Source of the DNA: an uncultured Actinobaculum sp.
GTDB taxonomy: Bacteria > Actinomycetota > Actinomycetes > Actinomycetales > Actinomycetaceae
Length of the DNA stretch: 44,266 nt
NCBI GenBank assembly: GCA_938020505.1
Contig: CALIHR010000043.1
Location: 1-44,266 of the forward strand
Direction of reading: 5' to 3'
Made by a program: the position numbers and the translations under genes
In this document: positions 32,197-40,737 of the stretch, piece after piece
Layout of the letters: every line of letters begins with the position of its first letter
Numbering within the stretch: position 1 is the stretch's first letter
Notes under the pieces: model-generated
The model's database searches: none
What the model was told of the DNA's origin: nothing
Seen by the model: the letters and a program-made list of their open reading frames with translations, nothing else

Positions 32197-33447
32197 ATGA
32201 GGTTTGACCGTCAACCCAGGCTTTGGCGCGACAGGCGCGGAAAGGCCCACCGGGAGATCAAGGCCGACGTTCCGATTCACTCGGCCTCTATCGAGCGGAG
32301 CGTCGGCCCAATCGAAGCCGCATTTGCCTGCCAGTCCCGCGATTTCGAAAGGCTCCTGGCCGAGGGCCTTTCGCGCCCCAATCCAATTGTCACGCCTTGC
32401 GGCCGCGACGCTCTGTACACATGGCTCGTCGTGGCGCCGTCGGCTGGGAACGTTCTGCTGTGGCTCGCGGATCTGGTCGAACCAGGCCGCATTGAGAACG
32501 CCGAGTTTTCACGACTCGGCGGAACCGGGGCGTGGGCGCTCACCGTCAAGCTTCCGCGGAACTGGCGCGCCTCATACAGGATCGCGGTGAGCGACGGAGA
32601 TCCCAGCGACTCCCCGTGGAGATCCGCTCGCGGATACGGACCGGTGCGTATGGCCGCGCTCGAATCGTCGGGCCTGGATCGGCGTTCTGCCTACGCCATG
32701 CGTTCCACGGCGGGCGAGTTCTCGCTGGCTTCCGGCCCGGAGGCCCCGCCGGAGCTCTGGCGCTGCGACGTCGAGCTTCCACGGCGAAGCGGCGTCGAAC
32801 AGATCTCCAACGGTTCCGAACGAGCATGGATCTATGTTCCCGAGGCCGGTCTTCCCGGGGTAGGCGTTCGCGAGGCCGGCGTTCGCGGTCTCGACCGACC
32901 CACACCGCTGCTCTTGCTTTTCGACGGCGGCACGTGGGTGCGTGACATCGAGCTTCCTCGGCTTCTCGACGCCGCAATCGCCTCGGGGGCCATTGCCCCG
33001 CTCCACGTGGCGATGCTCGACGCCGGCGGCGAGGACGACCGGTGGGAAAGCCTCGGCGTTCCCTGCGGCCAAGTCGATGCCGTCCTCGATTGGCTGCTTC
33101 CCGAGCTTCGCAGCCGCTACAACGTGGCTCGCGACGGCGCGAGCACCTGGGCGGCAGGGCAGAGTCTCGGCGGGCTGAGCGCACTGTGGACGGCCGCCCT
33201 GTCCGAAGGGCAGGTTCGCCACGTCGTCGCCCAGTCCCCTTCCCTGTGGCGCTTTGACTTGGCGGGCCCCTTGGCCGAGGCTCCTTGGGATTCGATTCGC
33301 ATCGACGTCGGCGCCCTCGAAGGCACAGCGCATCTGGCGCACCGACTCGCTGCCCGGGTTCCCGGCATCGACGTCGAGGAATTTTGCGGCGGCCACGATT
33401 GGGCCTGCTGGCGCGCCGCGCTTTTTTCCGCTATGGCACGTATGTGA
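32197..33447 (+). CDS. Enterochelin-esterase-like hydrolase
   Basis: 416 residues with the layout of Fes-type esterases: an N-terminal early-set/DUF3327-like beta domain (about 25-190; W-x-x-x-x-x-L-P-R-N-W-R-A-S-Y-R-I), then an alpha/beta hydrolase domain. S323 is in G-Q-S-L-G-G, and the catalytic His is in C-G-G-H-D-W-A-C-W near the C-terminus; L-L-L-L-F-D-G-G-T-W is the oxyanion strand. Fes enzymes cut ferric tri-catecholate siderophores inside the cell. No signal peptide is seen. No siderophore uptake genes or clear iron box lie nearby, so the substrate is open. GAGG precedes the ATG; the upstream region carries CTGTTTC/GAAACAG inverted arms (32112-32145). Confidence 0.85.
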   Translation: MRFDRQPRLWRDRRGKAHREIKADVPIHSASIERSVGPIEAAFACQSRDFERLLAEGLSRPNPIVTPCGRDALYTWLVVAPSAGNVLLWLADLVEPGRIENAEFSRLGGTGAWALTVKLPRNWRASYRIAVSDGDPSDSPWRSARGYGPVRMAALESSGLDRRSAYAMRSTAGEFSLASGPEAPPELWRCDVELPRRSGVEQISNGSERAWIYVPEAGLPGVGVREAGVRGLDRPTPLLLLFDGGTWVRDIELPRLLDAAIASGAIAPLHVAMLDAGGEDDRWESLGVPCGQVDAVLDWLLPELRSRYNVARDGASTWAAGQSLGGLSALWTAALSEGQVRHVVAQSPSLWRFDLAGPLAEAPWDSIRIDVGALEGTAHLAHRLAARVPGIDVEEFCGGHDWACWRAALFSAMARM

Positions 33448-33501
33448 GCCCGCCCTCGCAGGTCGGTAATTTCGGAAGTGACAAAAGCGCGAACACCGCG
33501 C

Positions 33502-35046
33502 TCACAGCACCATGGCCGCAATCCAACCGGCGGCGAGCAGCGGCAGGTTGAAGTGGAGGAAGGTCGGTATGACGGTGTCGCGCACGTGGTCGTGCTGACC
33601 GTCGGCGTTGAGCCCCGCCGTCGGGCCGAGGGTCGAATCCGAGGCGGGAGACCCCGCATCGCCCAGAGCTCCTGCGGTGCCGATGATGGAAACCGTCGCG
33701 AGCGGCGAGAAGCCCAGGGACGCGCACAGCGGAACGTAGATCGCCGTGATGATCGGAAGGGTCGAGAACGACGAGCCTATCCCCATTGTGACGATGAGCC
33801 CCACCAAGAGCATGGCGAATGCGGCCATCGGCCGATTGTCCGCGAACACCTTGGAGATGTCGGCCACGAGGGGTTTGACGTCGCCCGTGGCCTGCATTAC
33901 CGCGGCGAAGCCCTGGGCCGAAATCATGATGAACCCGATGACGGCCATCATCTTCATCCCTTGGGTGAAGACGTCGTCGGCGTCGCGCCAGGGCACCGCA
34001 CCCGTGACGAGGAAGACCATCAGCCCCACGAGCGATCCGATGAGCAGACCGTCCGCTTCGGCTCCGGACGCCTTCATCCACAGCTGCACCCCAAAGCATG
34101 CAACGATTCCGACGAGCGACATGACGATGGGATAGGCGGACGGGCGAGCCTCCCCCTTTTCTTTCGCCTCGTCAGAGTCGCCGCCCGAGCCTCTGTTGCG
34201 GCCCTTGCCGAACAAACCGGCCAAACCGCGCCTGCCCGCACCGGATTTGCCAGAGCCGCCCGCACCGGTTTGGCCGCCGGAGGCGCTGCCGTCCGAGCCG
34301 TCGTCGGCGATGACCGCGTCCAGTTCGGAAACGCCGCTGCCGACGGACTTCGATCCGTCGATCGCAATGTCGGCGTATTCGCGGGGCTTTCGATAGGAGA
34401 AGAAGACGGCGATGAGGAGGCCGGCGACCATTCCCAGCGCGGGAATCCCCATGGCCGCCATCACGTTGACGCCGTCGGTCCGCATTCCGGCTTTGCGGAT
34501 GTTGCCAAGAAGGATGTCGTTGAGGAAGATGCTGCCGAATCCGATCGGCAGATACATGTAGGTGGTCACCAAGCCGAAGGTCAAGACGCAGGCCACGAGC
34601 CTCCGGTCGATCCGCAGTTTGTTCATGACCGTCAAAAGCGGCGGAATGAGCAGCGGGATGAATGCGATGTGAACGGGAACGAGATTCTGGCTCATGATCG
34701 ACATGGCGAGAACCCCGCAGAGCATCGTGTACTTCATGACGGTCAGCACGCGTTCGCGCGACGCGTTTTCCGCGCCGATCCGCGAGATGAGCGCATCGGC
34801 GAGAAGCTTGGGAAGCCCCGAGTTGGCCACGGCCATCGCGAAGGCGCCGAGGAGGGCGTAGGAAAGGGCGATCTTCGCCCCGCCCGAGAGCCCCTCCTGA
34901 AAGGCGACCAGCGTTCCGTCCAGGCCGAGGCCGCCTAGCAATCCGCCTACGATTGCGCCGACGAAAAGGGCGACGACGACGTGGACGCGCACCAGCGAGA
35001 GGGCCAGCATGACAACCACGGCAATGAGAACGGAATTGGTCAACAT
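33502..35046 (-). CDS. Na+/H+ antiporter-family (NhaC/YuiF-like) membrane carrier
   Basis: 514 residues and about 12 membrane helices, resembling the Na+/H+ antiporter family around Bacillus YuiF, some members of which may carry amino acids. Conserved patches include the N-terminal V-H-V-V-V-A-L-F-V-G-A, the central Y-L-P-I-G-F-G and the C-terminal G-S-S-F-S-T-L-P-I and D-A-G-S-P-A-S-D-S-T-L-G-P-T. A hydrophilic Gly/Ser/Asp/Lys-rich loop of about 70 residues near the middle is longer than expected. The ATG is chosen because TATAGT ends six bases upstream (leaderless); a longer in-frame start 69 bases upstream is unlikely. Confidence 0.85.
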   Translation of the reverse strand: MLTNSVLIAVVVMLALSLVRVHVVVALFVGAIVGGLLGGLGLDGTLVAFQEGLSGGAKIALSYALLGAFAMAVANSGLPKLLADALISRIGAENASRERVLTVMKYTMLCGVLAMSIMSQNLVPVHIAFIPLLIPPLLTVMNKLRIDRRLVACVLTFGLVTTYMYLPIGFGSIFLNDILLGNIRKAGMRTDGVNVMAAMGIPALGMVAGLLIAVFFSYRKPREYADIAIDGSKSVGSGVSELDAVIADDGSDGSASGGQTGAGGSGKSGAGRRGLAGLFGKGRNRGSGGDSDEAKEKGEARPSAYPIVMSLVGIVACFGVQLWMKASGAEADGLLIGSLVGLMVFLVTGAVPWRDADDVFTQGMKMMAVIGFIMISAQGFAAVMQATGDVKPLVADISKVFADNRPMAAFAMLLVGLIVTMGIGSSFSTLPIITAIYVPLCASLGFSPLATVSIIGTAGALGDAGSPASDSTLGPTAGLNADGQHDHVRDTVIPTFLHFNLPLLAAGWIAAMVL

Positions 35047-35052
35047 TGCCCA

Positions 35053-35058
35053 ACTATA
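35053..35058 (-). promoter_or_regulatory. -10 box of the antiporter gene
   Basis: TATAGT on the minus strand ends six bases before the ATG at 35046; no ribosome-binding site. Leaderless start. Confidence 0.5.
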
Positions 35059-35211
35059 AAACACGGTGAGCCCCGCGTCCGCCCGATCGCCCAGTAAATG
35101 GACAAAGAGGAGCATATTGCCCGTCAGACAACCAGTGTCCCGGAATTTCGTTCACTGCGTTGTTGAGCGAGGGACGCCGTCGGGAAGGCCCGTCGGCAGC
35201 GGGAGTCGCCG

Positions 35212-36234
35212 TCAGTGATGGGAAGACCCGTCACCGCGTTGAAAAGCCCGGCGATACTCGGTCGGCGGCACCCCGACGGAGGCGACGAAATGCTTGCGCA
35301 TGGACACGGCGCCTCCGAAGCCCACACGGCTGGCGATCTGCTCGACGCCGAGGGCCGTCGTCTCCAAAAGCTCCTGGGCGGCCGCCACCCTGCGGGAAAC
35401 GAGCCACTGGATCGGAGGCATCCCGGTTTCAGCGAGAAACCTTCGATGCAGCGTGCGCGGAGACGCGTGCGCGCGATCGGCCATCGCCTGAGCCGTCCAC
35501 GGGAAGGCGAGATCGCGCAAAATCGCCCCTCGCAGCGCTTCGCCCTCGCTTGCCTTCCCCTCGGTCTCGCCTCTCAACGGAGGAATGAACTGAGCCTGGC
35601 CTCCCGGGCGGACGGCCGGCAGAACCATCGATCGGGCGACCGCGGCCGCTGCCGCCGATCCGCGCTCTTGGGCCAGAATCGCCAGGCAGGCGTCGATTCC
35701 GGCGGCAACCCCCGCCGAGGTCCACAGCCGGCGTTCGACGTCGTGCGTGTAAAGGGCCTTCGGGTCGACCCGCACTCTCTTGTGCCGTCGTTGAAGTTCG
35801 TCGCAAAAATGCCAGTGGGTCGTTGCGTCGGCCCCGTCGAGCAAGCCGGTCGCCGCGAGGAGAAAGGCCCCCGTGCACAGGGAGGCGATGCGCGTTCCGG
35901 CGCCGTGAAGTCGAAGCACGAGGGTTATGGCCCGCCCGACGTCGGCGCGGACGACGTCGGACCCAGCGACCCCAGACTCAGCGACGTCGGCGTGGACCGC
36001 TCCGAGCGGATCGGCGAATCCCGGAATGAGCAGCAGGTCGGCGCCGTCGGCCTCCTCGAGGGGAAGCGCCCGGATGCGCAGGCCTCCTTCCAGTTCAGGT
36101 TCGGGCGAGGGAGAGACTGCGGCGACGTCGTTGAGCGGCACTCCCCTGTCCCGCCGGTCGCCGCCGAAAACCTCGAGCGCAGCGCAGACGTCGAAGCCCC
36201 GCATCCCGGCCAAAGCAATCACTCGCACCTTCAT
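35212..36234 (-). CDS. GlxA-type AraC-family regulator with DJ-1/PfpI domain
   Basis: 340 residues: a DJ-1/PfpI-like domain (about 1-190) with the nucleophile-elbow cysteine in S-L-C-T-G-A-F-L-L-A, then a double helix-turn-helix AraC domain (about 230-335; A-M-A-D-R-A-H-A-S-P-R-T-L-H-R-R-F and V-G-F-G-G-A-V-S-M-R-K-H-F). Such regulators usually control a divergent hydrolase or amidase gene. Here the neighbour is a cysteine hydrolase, which fits. TAAAAT lies six bases before the ATG, suggesting a leaderless mRNA. Confidence 0.92.
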   Translation of the reverse strand: MKVRVIALAGMRGFDVCAALEVFGGDRRDRGVPLNDVAAVSPSPEPELEGGLRIRALPLEEADGADLLLIPGFADPLGAVHADVAESGVAGSDVVRADVGRAITLVLRLHGAGTRIASLCTGAFLLAATGLLDGADATTHWHFCDELQRRHKRVRVDPKALYTHDVERRLWTSAGVAAGIDACLAILAQERGSAAAAAVARSMVLPAVRPGGQAQFIPPLRGETEGKASEGEALRGAILRDLAFPWTAQAMADRAHASPRTLHRRFLAETGMPPIQWLVSRRVAAAQELLETTALGVEQIASRVGFGGAVSMRKHFVASVGVPPTEYRRAFQRGDGSSHH

Positions 36235-36240
36235 GGCAGA

Positions 36241-36301
36241 ATTTTATCGATAGGCGGCATTCATGCCGCTGTCGGTCCCACGCCGACGCTGGTTTCCTTG
36301 A
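36241..36301. promoter_or_regulatory. Divergent promoter/operator region of regulator and hydrolase
   Basis: It contains a -10 box for the regulator (TAAAAT, minus strand, 36241-36246), a perfect palindrome GCGGCAT-TC-ATGCCGC (36254-36269), a GTCGG/CCGAC pair (36271-36287) and GTTTC-CTT-GAAAC just before the hydrolase ATG. The palindrome is the best candidate for the AraC regulator or another dimeric factor. Confidence 0.5.
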
Positions 36302-36304
36302 AAC

Positions 36305-36877
36305 ATGGAAAGAAAGAACACAGCGCTCATAGTCATCGACGTTCAAAACGGCTTCGACCGCAGCCTCTACGGGCCGACCGCGAATCCGCATGCCGAAGCC
36401 AACGTCTCGCGGCTCATCGACGAATGGGCGGAACGGCGGCTCGGGCCGCTCGTCGTCGTCCGCCACGATTCGCCCAATCCGTTTTCCCCGCTCCACCCCG
36501 GCAGCCCCGGCAACGAATTGAAGGAGGCCGTCGCCCGAGCCGAGGCCGACCTCACGATCTCCAAGCACGTGAACTCGGCGTTCTACGGGAACCCCGATCT
36601 TCACGCGTGGCTTGGCCGTTTGCGCATCGAGTCGCTTGTGCTCTGCGGGATTCAGACGAACATGTGCGTCGAGACGACGGCGCGGATGGCCGGCAACCTC
36701 GGGTACGACGTCACGATGGCCTTCGACGCCACGCGGACATTCGACATCGACGTCGAAATTCCCGGCCTCGGGCGGATGCGGGCGAGCGCGGAAGACCTCA
36801 TGCGGGCGACGGCGATGAACCTCGCAGCCGGAGGCTTCGCGAAGGTTCGCACGACGGCGGACATCCTGTCCCGTTGA
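36305..36877 (+). CDS. Isochorismatase-family cysteine hydrolase
   Basis: 190 residues with the isochorismatase/nicotinamidase triad: D12 in I-V-I-D-V-Q-N-G-F, K87 in I-S-K-H-V-N-S-A-F and C121 in G-I-Q-T-N-M-C-V-E-T-T-A. The family hydrolyses isochorismate, nicotinamide or related amides; the exact substrate is not evident. It is divergent from a GlxA-type regulator, a common pairing. No ribosome-binding site is visible. Confidence 0.92.
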   Translation: MERKNTALIVIDVQNGFDRSLYGPTANPHAEANVSRLIDEWAERRLGPLVVVRHDSPNPFSPLHPGSPGNELKEAVARAEADLTISKHVNSAFYGNPDLHAWLGRLRIESLVLCGIQTNMCVETTARMAGNLGYDVTMAFDATRTFDIDVEIPGLGRMRASAEDLMRATAMNLAAGGFAKVRTTADILSR

Positions 36878-37025
36878 GCAAGCTCTGAAAAAGTCACCAG
36901 TAGGGAACGCTTAAACTCTCAAATGACTTATCGGCCTCCATGTCCGGAAATCAAGGATTGCTCGCCTGAACGGTAAGCGGGATTCGTTCGAGTGGACGGG
37001 GCGCCGCGAAGCGAAAAGCGACGAT

Positions 37026-37095
37026 GGCAAGGGCGAAAGCCCGGAGCCGCGCTAGCCTCGCCAGTCCGCGCGGCTTCCGGGCTTTTGCCCTTGCC
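37026..37095. terminator. Long inverted repeat between convergent genes
   Basis: Arms 37026-37051 and 37069-37095 pair over about 26 bases with one G-U pair and one bulge; loop 17 bases. It lies between the hydrolase and the convergent SGNH gene and should terminate both transcripts. The arms contain GGCAAGGGC and GAAAGCCCGG. Confidence 0.8.
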
Positions 37096-37108
37096 CGACG
37101 TGGGTGTC

Positions 37109-38623
37109 TCAGCCTACGGGCTCCTGGCGCGGAGCTTGCTTCGCTGCGGGCACGCGCCGTGTGACGAAGTCTTCCATGCCGCGGTCGTCGGTCACGACGG
37201 CGGTCACGGTCACTTTCTCCTCCGAGGGAATTCGGACCGACGCCCGAGCCCCGGACACGACCGTTTCACCGCCGTCGGAGCGCTGGACATACCAATCGAC
37301 GTGGACCACCTTCCCGTCGGCGTCGGTCGAAGCCGACGCGTCCAGTGACATCCGGTCTCCGTCGCGCGCAATCGCGATTGCGCCTGCGGGCCGCTCATTG
37401 TTCGCCCGATCGGCGGCGACCCGGAACTCTTTACGGGCCTGGGCGGTCCGGGCCTGGGCGCCCCCTCCCTTGGCGCCCCGAGCCTTGGAGTTTCCGGCAT
37501 TGGCGGAACCTGACGAATTCGACTGGCTGTCCAAGCCTCCCAGGGCGCCCGTCACGGCCTCGGCTGTGGCCGAGTGGCCCGCCTGGGTCGGGTGGAAGCG
37601 TCCGTGGTTGAGAATGTCGTGAATCCACGATCCGTTCGATCCGCACAGCTCGTGCCCCGCGAACGCGGGAACCGTGTCTGCGAACAGGAATCCGTGGCGC
37701 AGAGCGGCGGCCTTGAGGGCGGCGTCGAGCTCGTCGGTCTTCGCCGTCATCCACCGCTGATCCACCTTCTTCACGCCCTGGCAGCGCCCCGGAATCGGCC
37801 CGCCCGTTCCGCCGCCGGCGGGAAAGATGTGCGGATAGCCCACGGCCACGACCGTCGCGCCCGGGGCTCGCGAGCGAATGTCGGCCGCAATCGAGTCGTA
37901 GCTGCGGACGCCTTCCTTCTTCGTCTTGCCCCGAAGAGCGTCGATGGCGGCGTCGACGGGATCGGTCACCGCACGGTCGGTGCTGCACGCGACGAAGGGA
38001 AGGAGACTTTTGCCTCCGATGCAGTCGCCGAGGACCTTGCTGAATCCGGCGTCGTTGCCGCCGATCGCAAACGTCACCAGGCCCGTCGAAGCATCGAGCC
38101 GCGAAAGCTGCGACTGCTCCCCCCAGGCCGATTTGGCGTTGTAAAAGTCGCCGGTGCGGGCGCCGGAGCAGGCTCCGAAATCGAGCGTTTTGCCTGCCTG
38201 GCCGGCCACTCGGTGGGCGTACGCGGAAGACGAGCGGCGGCATCGGTTTCCATTCGCCTCGTCGGTCCCTTCGGCATAAGGCGGGACGCCGTCGCCAGAG
38301 GCGTAGGAATCCCCGAGGGCGACGTACTTTCCGGCGGGGACGGTCGCCGGCTTCGCGCGGGCCGCCGACGCCGCGTGGGAAGCCGACGCGGCATCGCGAG
38401 CGACGTCGCCCGAATTGGCCTGCGCCGCCGCGCCCCGGCCCTTCGCGGCTAAAGCGAGAGCGCCAGAAGGCGCAACTCCGCCGCCCGCCTGGCCGGCGCC
38501 GGCTTGCGCGCCAATCGCCGAGGCGACGAAGAAGGCCGACGCCGCCACGGCGACCTTGATCCGCAACGGCAGCGCGCCTCGGAAACGCGCGAACAGATTC
38601 GATGAACGGGATGCGTTGGGCAT
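37109..38623 (-). CDS. Secreted SGNH/GDSL hydrolase with PKD-like C-terminus
   Basis: 504 residues. The N-terminus has a basic head and a hydrophobic helix (about 20-40) ending near A-x-A, so it is exported. An Ala-rich linker leads to the SGNH domain (about 95-355): G-D-S-Y-A-S-G-D-G with nucleophile S106, the G-G-N-D block and H-P-T-Q-A-G-H with the catalytic Asp/His region. A Ser/Gly linker and a PKD- or Ig-like beta domain (about 410-490; D-G-D-R-M-S-L-D-A-S-A-S-T-D) follow. Six cysteines suggest disulfides. Likely an extracellular lipase or esterase. The ATG has GAGGAG six bases upstream, preferred over an in-frame start 78 bases earlier. Confidence 0.9.
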   Translation of the reverse strand: MPNASRSSNLFARFRGALPLRIKVAVAASAFFVASAIGAQAGAGQAGGGVAPSGALALAAKGRGAAAQANSGDVARDAASASHAASAARAKPATVPAGKYVALGDSYASGDGVPPYAEGTDEANGNRCRRSSSAYAHRVAGQAGKTLDFGACSGARTGDFYNAKSAWGEQSQLSRLDASTGLVTFAIGGNDAGFSKVLGDCIGGKSLLPFVACSTDRAVTDPVDAAIDALRGKTKKEGVRSYDSIAADIRSRAPGATVVAVGYPHIFPAGGGTGGPIPGRCQGVKKVDQRWMTAKTDELDAALKAAALRHGFLFADTVPAFAGHELCGSNGSWIHDILNHGRFHPTQAGHSATAEAVTGALGGLDSQSNSSGSANAGNSKARGAKGGGAQARTAQARKEFRVAADRANNERPAGAIAIARDGDRMSLDASASTDADGKVVHVDWYVQRSDGGETVVSGARASVRIPSEEKVTVTAVVTDDRGMEDFVTRRVPAAKQAPRQEPVG

Positions 38624-38995
38624 GGTGGGCTCCTCAAGCTTTCGCGGCCGCTCTTTGCCCGGACCTTTTATCCATCCGGACCGCCGAGCAGCCCCTACCA
38701 ATCAGTAGTCAATGAAGAGCTTGCTTCGCGGATGCGGCAACGTCAAGGCTTAGTTGCAGTTTTTAGTACCCGTCGCATGCGGCAGCCGCCGAAATTCAAT
38801 CCCGACCTAATTTCATCCGTTTTCATCCGTCGCGATTCACCGCCGCCCCGATCGACCGGCTGAAATGAGGCGAATCGGCGGGCTCACGCGCACCGCCAAA
38901 GCCCGCCGATTCACGCATGGGTCCGGAGAGGCGCCCCTCCGAAACGTCGGCTCAGAGACGTTTGGCCGGCCTCAGGCCCCTGCCGGATCAGAGCC
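38624..38995. other. Intergenic region between symporter and SGNH genes
   Basis: 372 bases. The part nearest the symporter holds two terminator-like hairpins (38872-38912 and 38942-38963). The middle has a TTTCATCCG repeat (38809-38831). The part nearest the SGNH gene should hold its promoter, but no clear -35/-10 pair was found. No gene seen. Confidence 0.55.
38872..38912 (-). terminator. Terminator downstream of the GPH symporter
   Basis: Perfect 13-bp arms (GAATCGGCGGGCT/AGCCCGCCGATTC), 15-base loop. A second stem (AAACGTC/GACGTTT, 38942-38963) lies between it and the symporter stop. Confidence 0.65.
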
Positions 38996-40513
38996 TCAGG
39001 CCTCCTCCCCGGCCTTCGCGCCGTCTTCCTCCCCGGCCTTCGCGCCGTCTTCCCTGTCGCGCTCCCCGTCGCCCTCCTCACTCAGCTTCGTCTCCAGCTG
39101 AGCCACTATTTTCTCATGGGCCTTTTCGCTCAACGTCACCTTGAACATGAAGGTGAGGGCCGAAAGGACGATGAAAGCGAGAGGGGCGTAGAACGCGGCC
39201 GTCTTGAAGGTTTGGATGTTGCCCTCGGTGAGGCTGTCGGGGTCGGCCCCGTTGGTCATCGCGGCGGCGATCGCCACGAAGCCGACGATGCTGTTCGAAA
39301 CCGCACCGGCGATCTTGTCAAGCATCGGCCGCACGGAGAGCGTGACGGCCTCGTCTCGCTTTCCGGTCTTCAGCTGGCCGTACTCGACCGAGTCCGTCAG
39401 CGAAAGTATCGCCGTCATCTGGATGAAGGTCGCGGGGATGTAGAACAGCACGAGGGCGATAAATACAATGACGACGTTGCTCGAAAACAGGATGAAGAGC
39501 ACGTATGCCGCAATGAGCATGCCCAGGCCGCCCAGGTAAAGATAACGCCGGGGCACGCGGCGGTTGATGAGCGGGTAAAGCGGCGTCGTCGCCAAACCCG
39601 CAACGAAAGCGATGACGCCGACGATCGAATACTCGTTGGGCATCCTCAAGACGAATGTGAAGAGATAGAGCATGAATCCGGTGGTGGCCACATTGGCGAC
39701 GGCGTAGAGCAAGTAGCTGAGCGCCACCCAAAGCAGCTGGTCGTTCCGGGCGATCGCGACGAAGGCCTGCAACGGATTCGTGTTTTTCTTCGCTTTCGCC
39801 CGCAGCGCGCTCTCTTGCTCGGTGGTTCCGAAGGCGACCGCGAGCGCCGTGACGATGCCGAGGATGGCGATGATCACCCCGAACGCCGTCCACCCCGCCT
39901 GGGTCTGCCCCGAGGAGCTCGCGAAGAGTCCGCTGAAGAAGCTGACGATCGGGATGACGACGACGGTGATTCCGTTGTAGCCGACCGATCCCGTGAACAT
40001 TCCCAGGGCTGTGAACACTCCGCGCTCATGAGACTCGGTCGACAGGGCGGGGATCATTCCCCAGTAAGAGATGTCGCGGATGGAGTAAAAGATGTCGAGC
40101 AGGATGAAGACGATGATGAAAACGACGATGAAAACGGTCTTGTTGACGTTGACGAGGCCGAACAGGCCGGTGAAGATCGCGAACATGAGGACCGAAGAGA
40201 CGACGCCGCCGATCACTTGCCACGGGCGGAAGCGGCCGAAGCGCGTGTTGGTGTTGTCGATGAGGTTTCCGAGCAGGGGATCGAGGAAGATCTCCGCGAT
40301 GCGGATGATGAAAACAAGGGCGGTGATTATGCCGATCAGCGCTTTCGCTTCGGACTTGCCGTAATGAGAGAACAGGGTTTGGGCGGCGTAGTACGTGACG
40401 AAATAGGTGCTGAGCGCGTTGTAGAACGCCGCCTGCCCAAGGTTGCCCACCGCGTACGAGATTCGTTGGACGATTCTTCCCCGCGGGGCCCCCTTCGTGG
40501 TTGTAGTGGACAT
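38996..40513 (-). CDS. GPH-family sugar:cation symporter (LacS/MelB-like)
   Basis: 505 residues and 12 membrane helices of the glycoside-pentoside-hexuronide:cation symporter family. Marks are D-P-L-L-G-N-L-I-D-N-T in the helix 2-3 loop, the R-F-G-R-F-R-P-W motif and R-R-x-P-R-R-Y between helices. It lacks the IIA-like domain of LacS. Divergence from lacZ behind shared operators indicates that it imports lactose or another beta-galactoside. The C-terminal tail contains a perfect duplication (E-D-G-A-K-A-G-E-E twice) encoded by a 24-bp tandem repeat. Confidence 0.9.
   Translation of the reverse strand: MSTTTTKGAPRGRIVQRISYAVGNLGQAAFYNALSTYFVTYYAAQTLFSHYGKSEAKALIGIITALVFIIRIAEIFLDPLLGNLIDNTNTRFGRFRPWQVIGGVVSSVLMFAIFTGLFGLVNVNKTVFIVVFIIVFILLDIFYSIRDISYWGMIPALSTESHERGVFTALGMFTGSVGYNGITVVVIPIVSFFSGLFASSSGQTQAGWTAFGVIIAILGIVTALAVAFGTTEQESALRAKAKKNTNPLQAFVAIARNDQLLWVALSYLLYAVANVATTGFMLYLFTFVLRMPNEYSIVGVIAFVAGLATTPLYPLINRRVPRRYLYLGGLGMLIAAYVLFILFSSNVVIVFIALVLFYIPATFIQMTAILSLTDSVEYGQLKTGKRDEAVTLSVRPMLDKIAGAVSNSIVGFVAIAAAMTNGADPDSLTEGNIQTFKTAAFYAPLAFIVLSALTFMFKVTLSEKAHEKIVAQLETKLSEEGDGERDREDGAKAGEEDGAKAGEEA
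39004..39051. repeat. 24-bp tandem repeat in the symporter C-terminus
   Basis: Two identical 24-bp units in frame, encoding a duplicated eight-residue block of the cytoplasmic tail. Confidence 0.85.
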
Positions 40514-40560
40514 CTTCTTCTCCTTCGAAGAGCGGACCGCGGCCGACCGCGCCCCGCCGA

Positions 40561-40588
40561 CAGATATTCGGTTACCTATTCAGGTAAA
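40561..40588 (-). promoter_or_regulatory. Symporter promoter with overlapping operator
   Basis: On the minus strand TTTACC (40583-40588), 16-base spacer, TATCTG (40561-40566). A perfect TTACCT-N4-AGGTAA repeat (40572-40587) lies across the spacer and -35 box. Confidence 0.5.
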
Positions 40589-40669
40589 CAAAGATTACCT
40601 TAGTTTTAGCTGTTAATCTCGCATTTGTCCAAAGTTTGACCGCGTCATTGCGACGCGTGCAGTATCAGG

Positions 40670-40698
40670 TTTACACTTGCAACTAACCGGTTTACCTT
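40670..40698 (+). promoter_or_regulatory. lacZ promoter with overlapping palindrome
   Basis: TTTACA (40670-40675), 17-base spacer, TACCTT (40693-40698). The palindrome AACCGGTT (40685-40692) and the motif GGTTTACC lie in the spacer and -10 box. GGTTTAC/GTAAACC-like motifs recur five times between 40570 and 40700. Confidence 0.5.
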
Positions 40699-40737
40699 AA
40701 TGACAACGACGTGATGTACCACTGGAGGTAGATCCCA

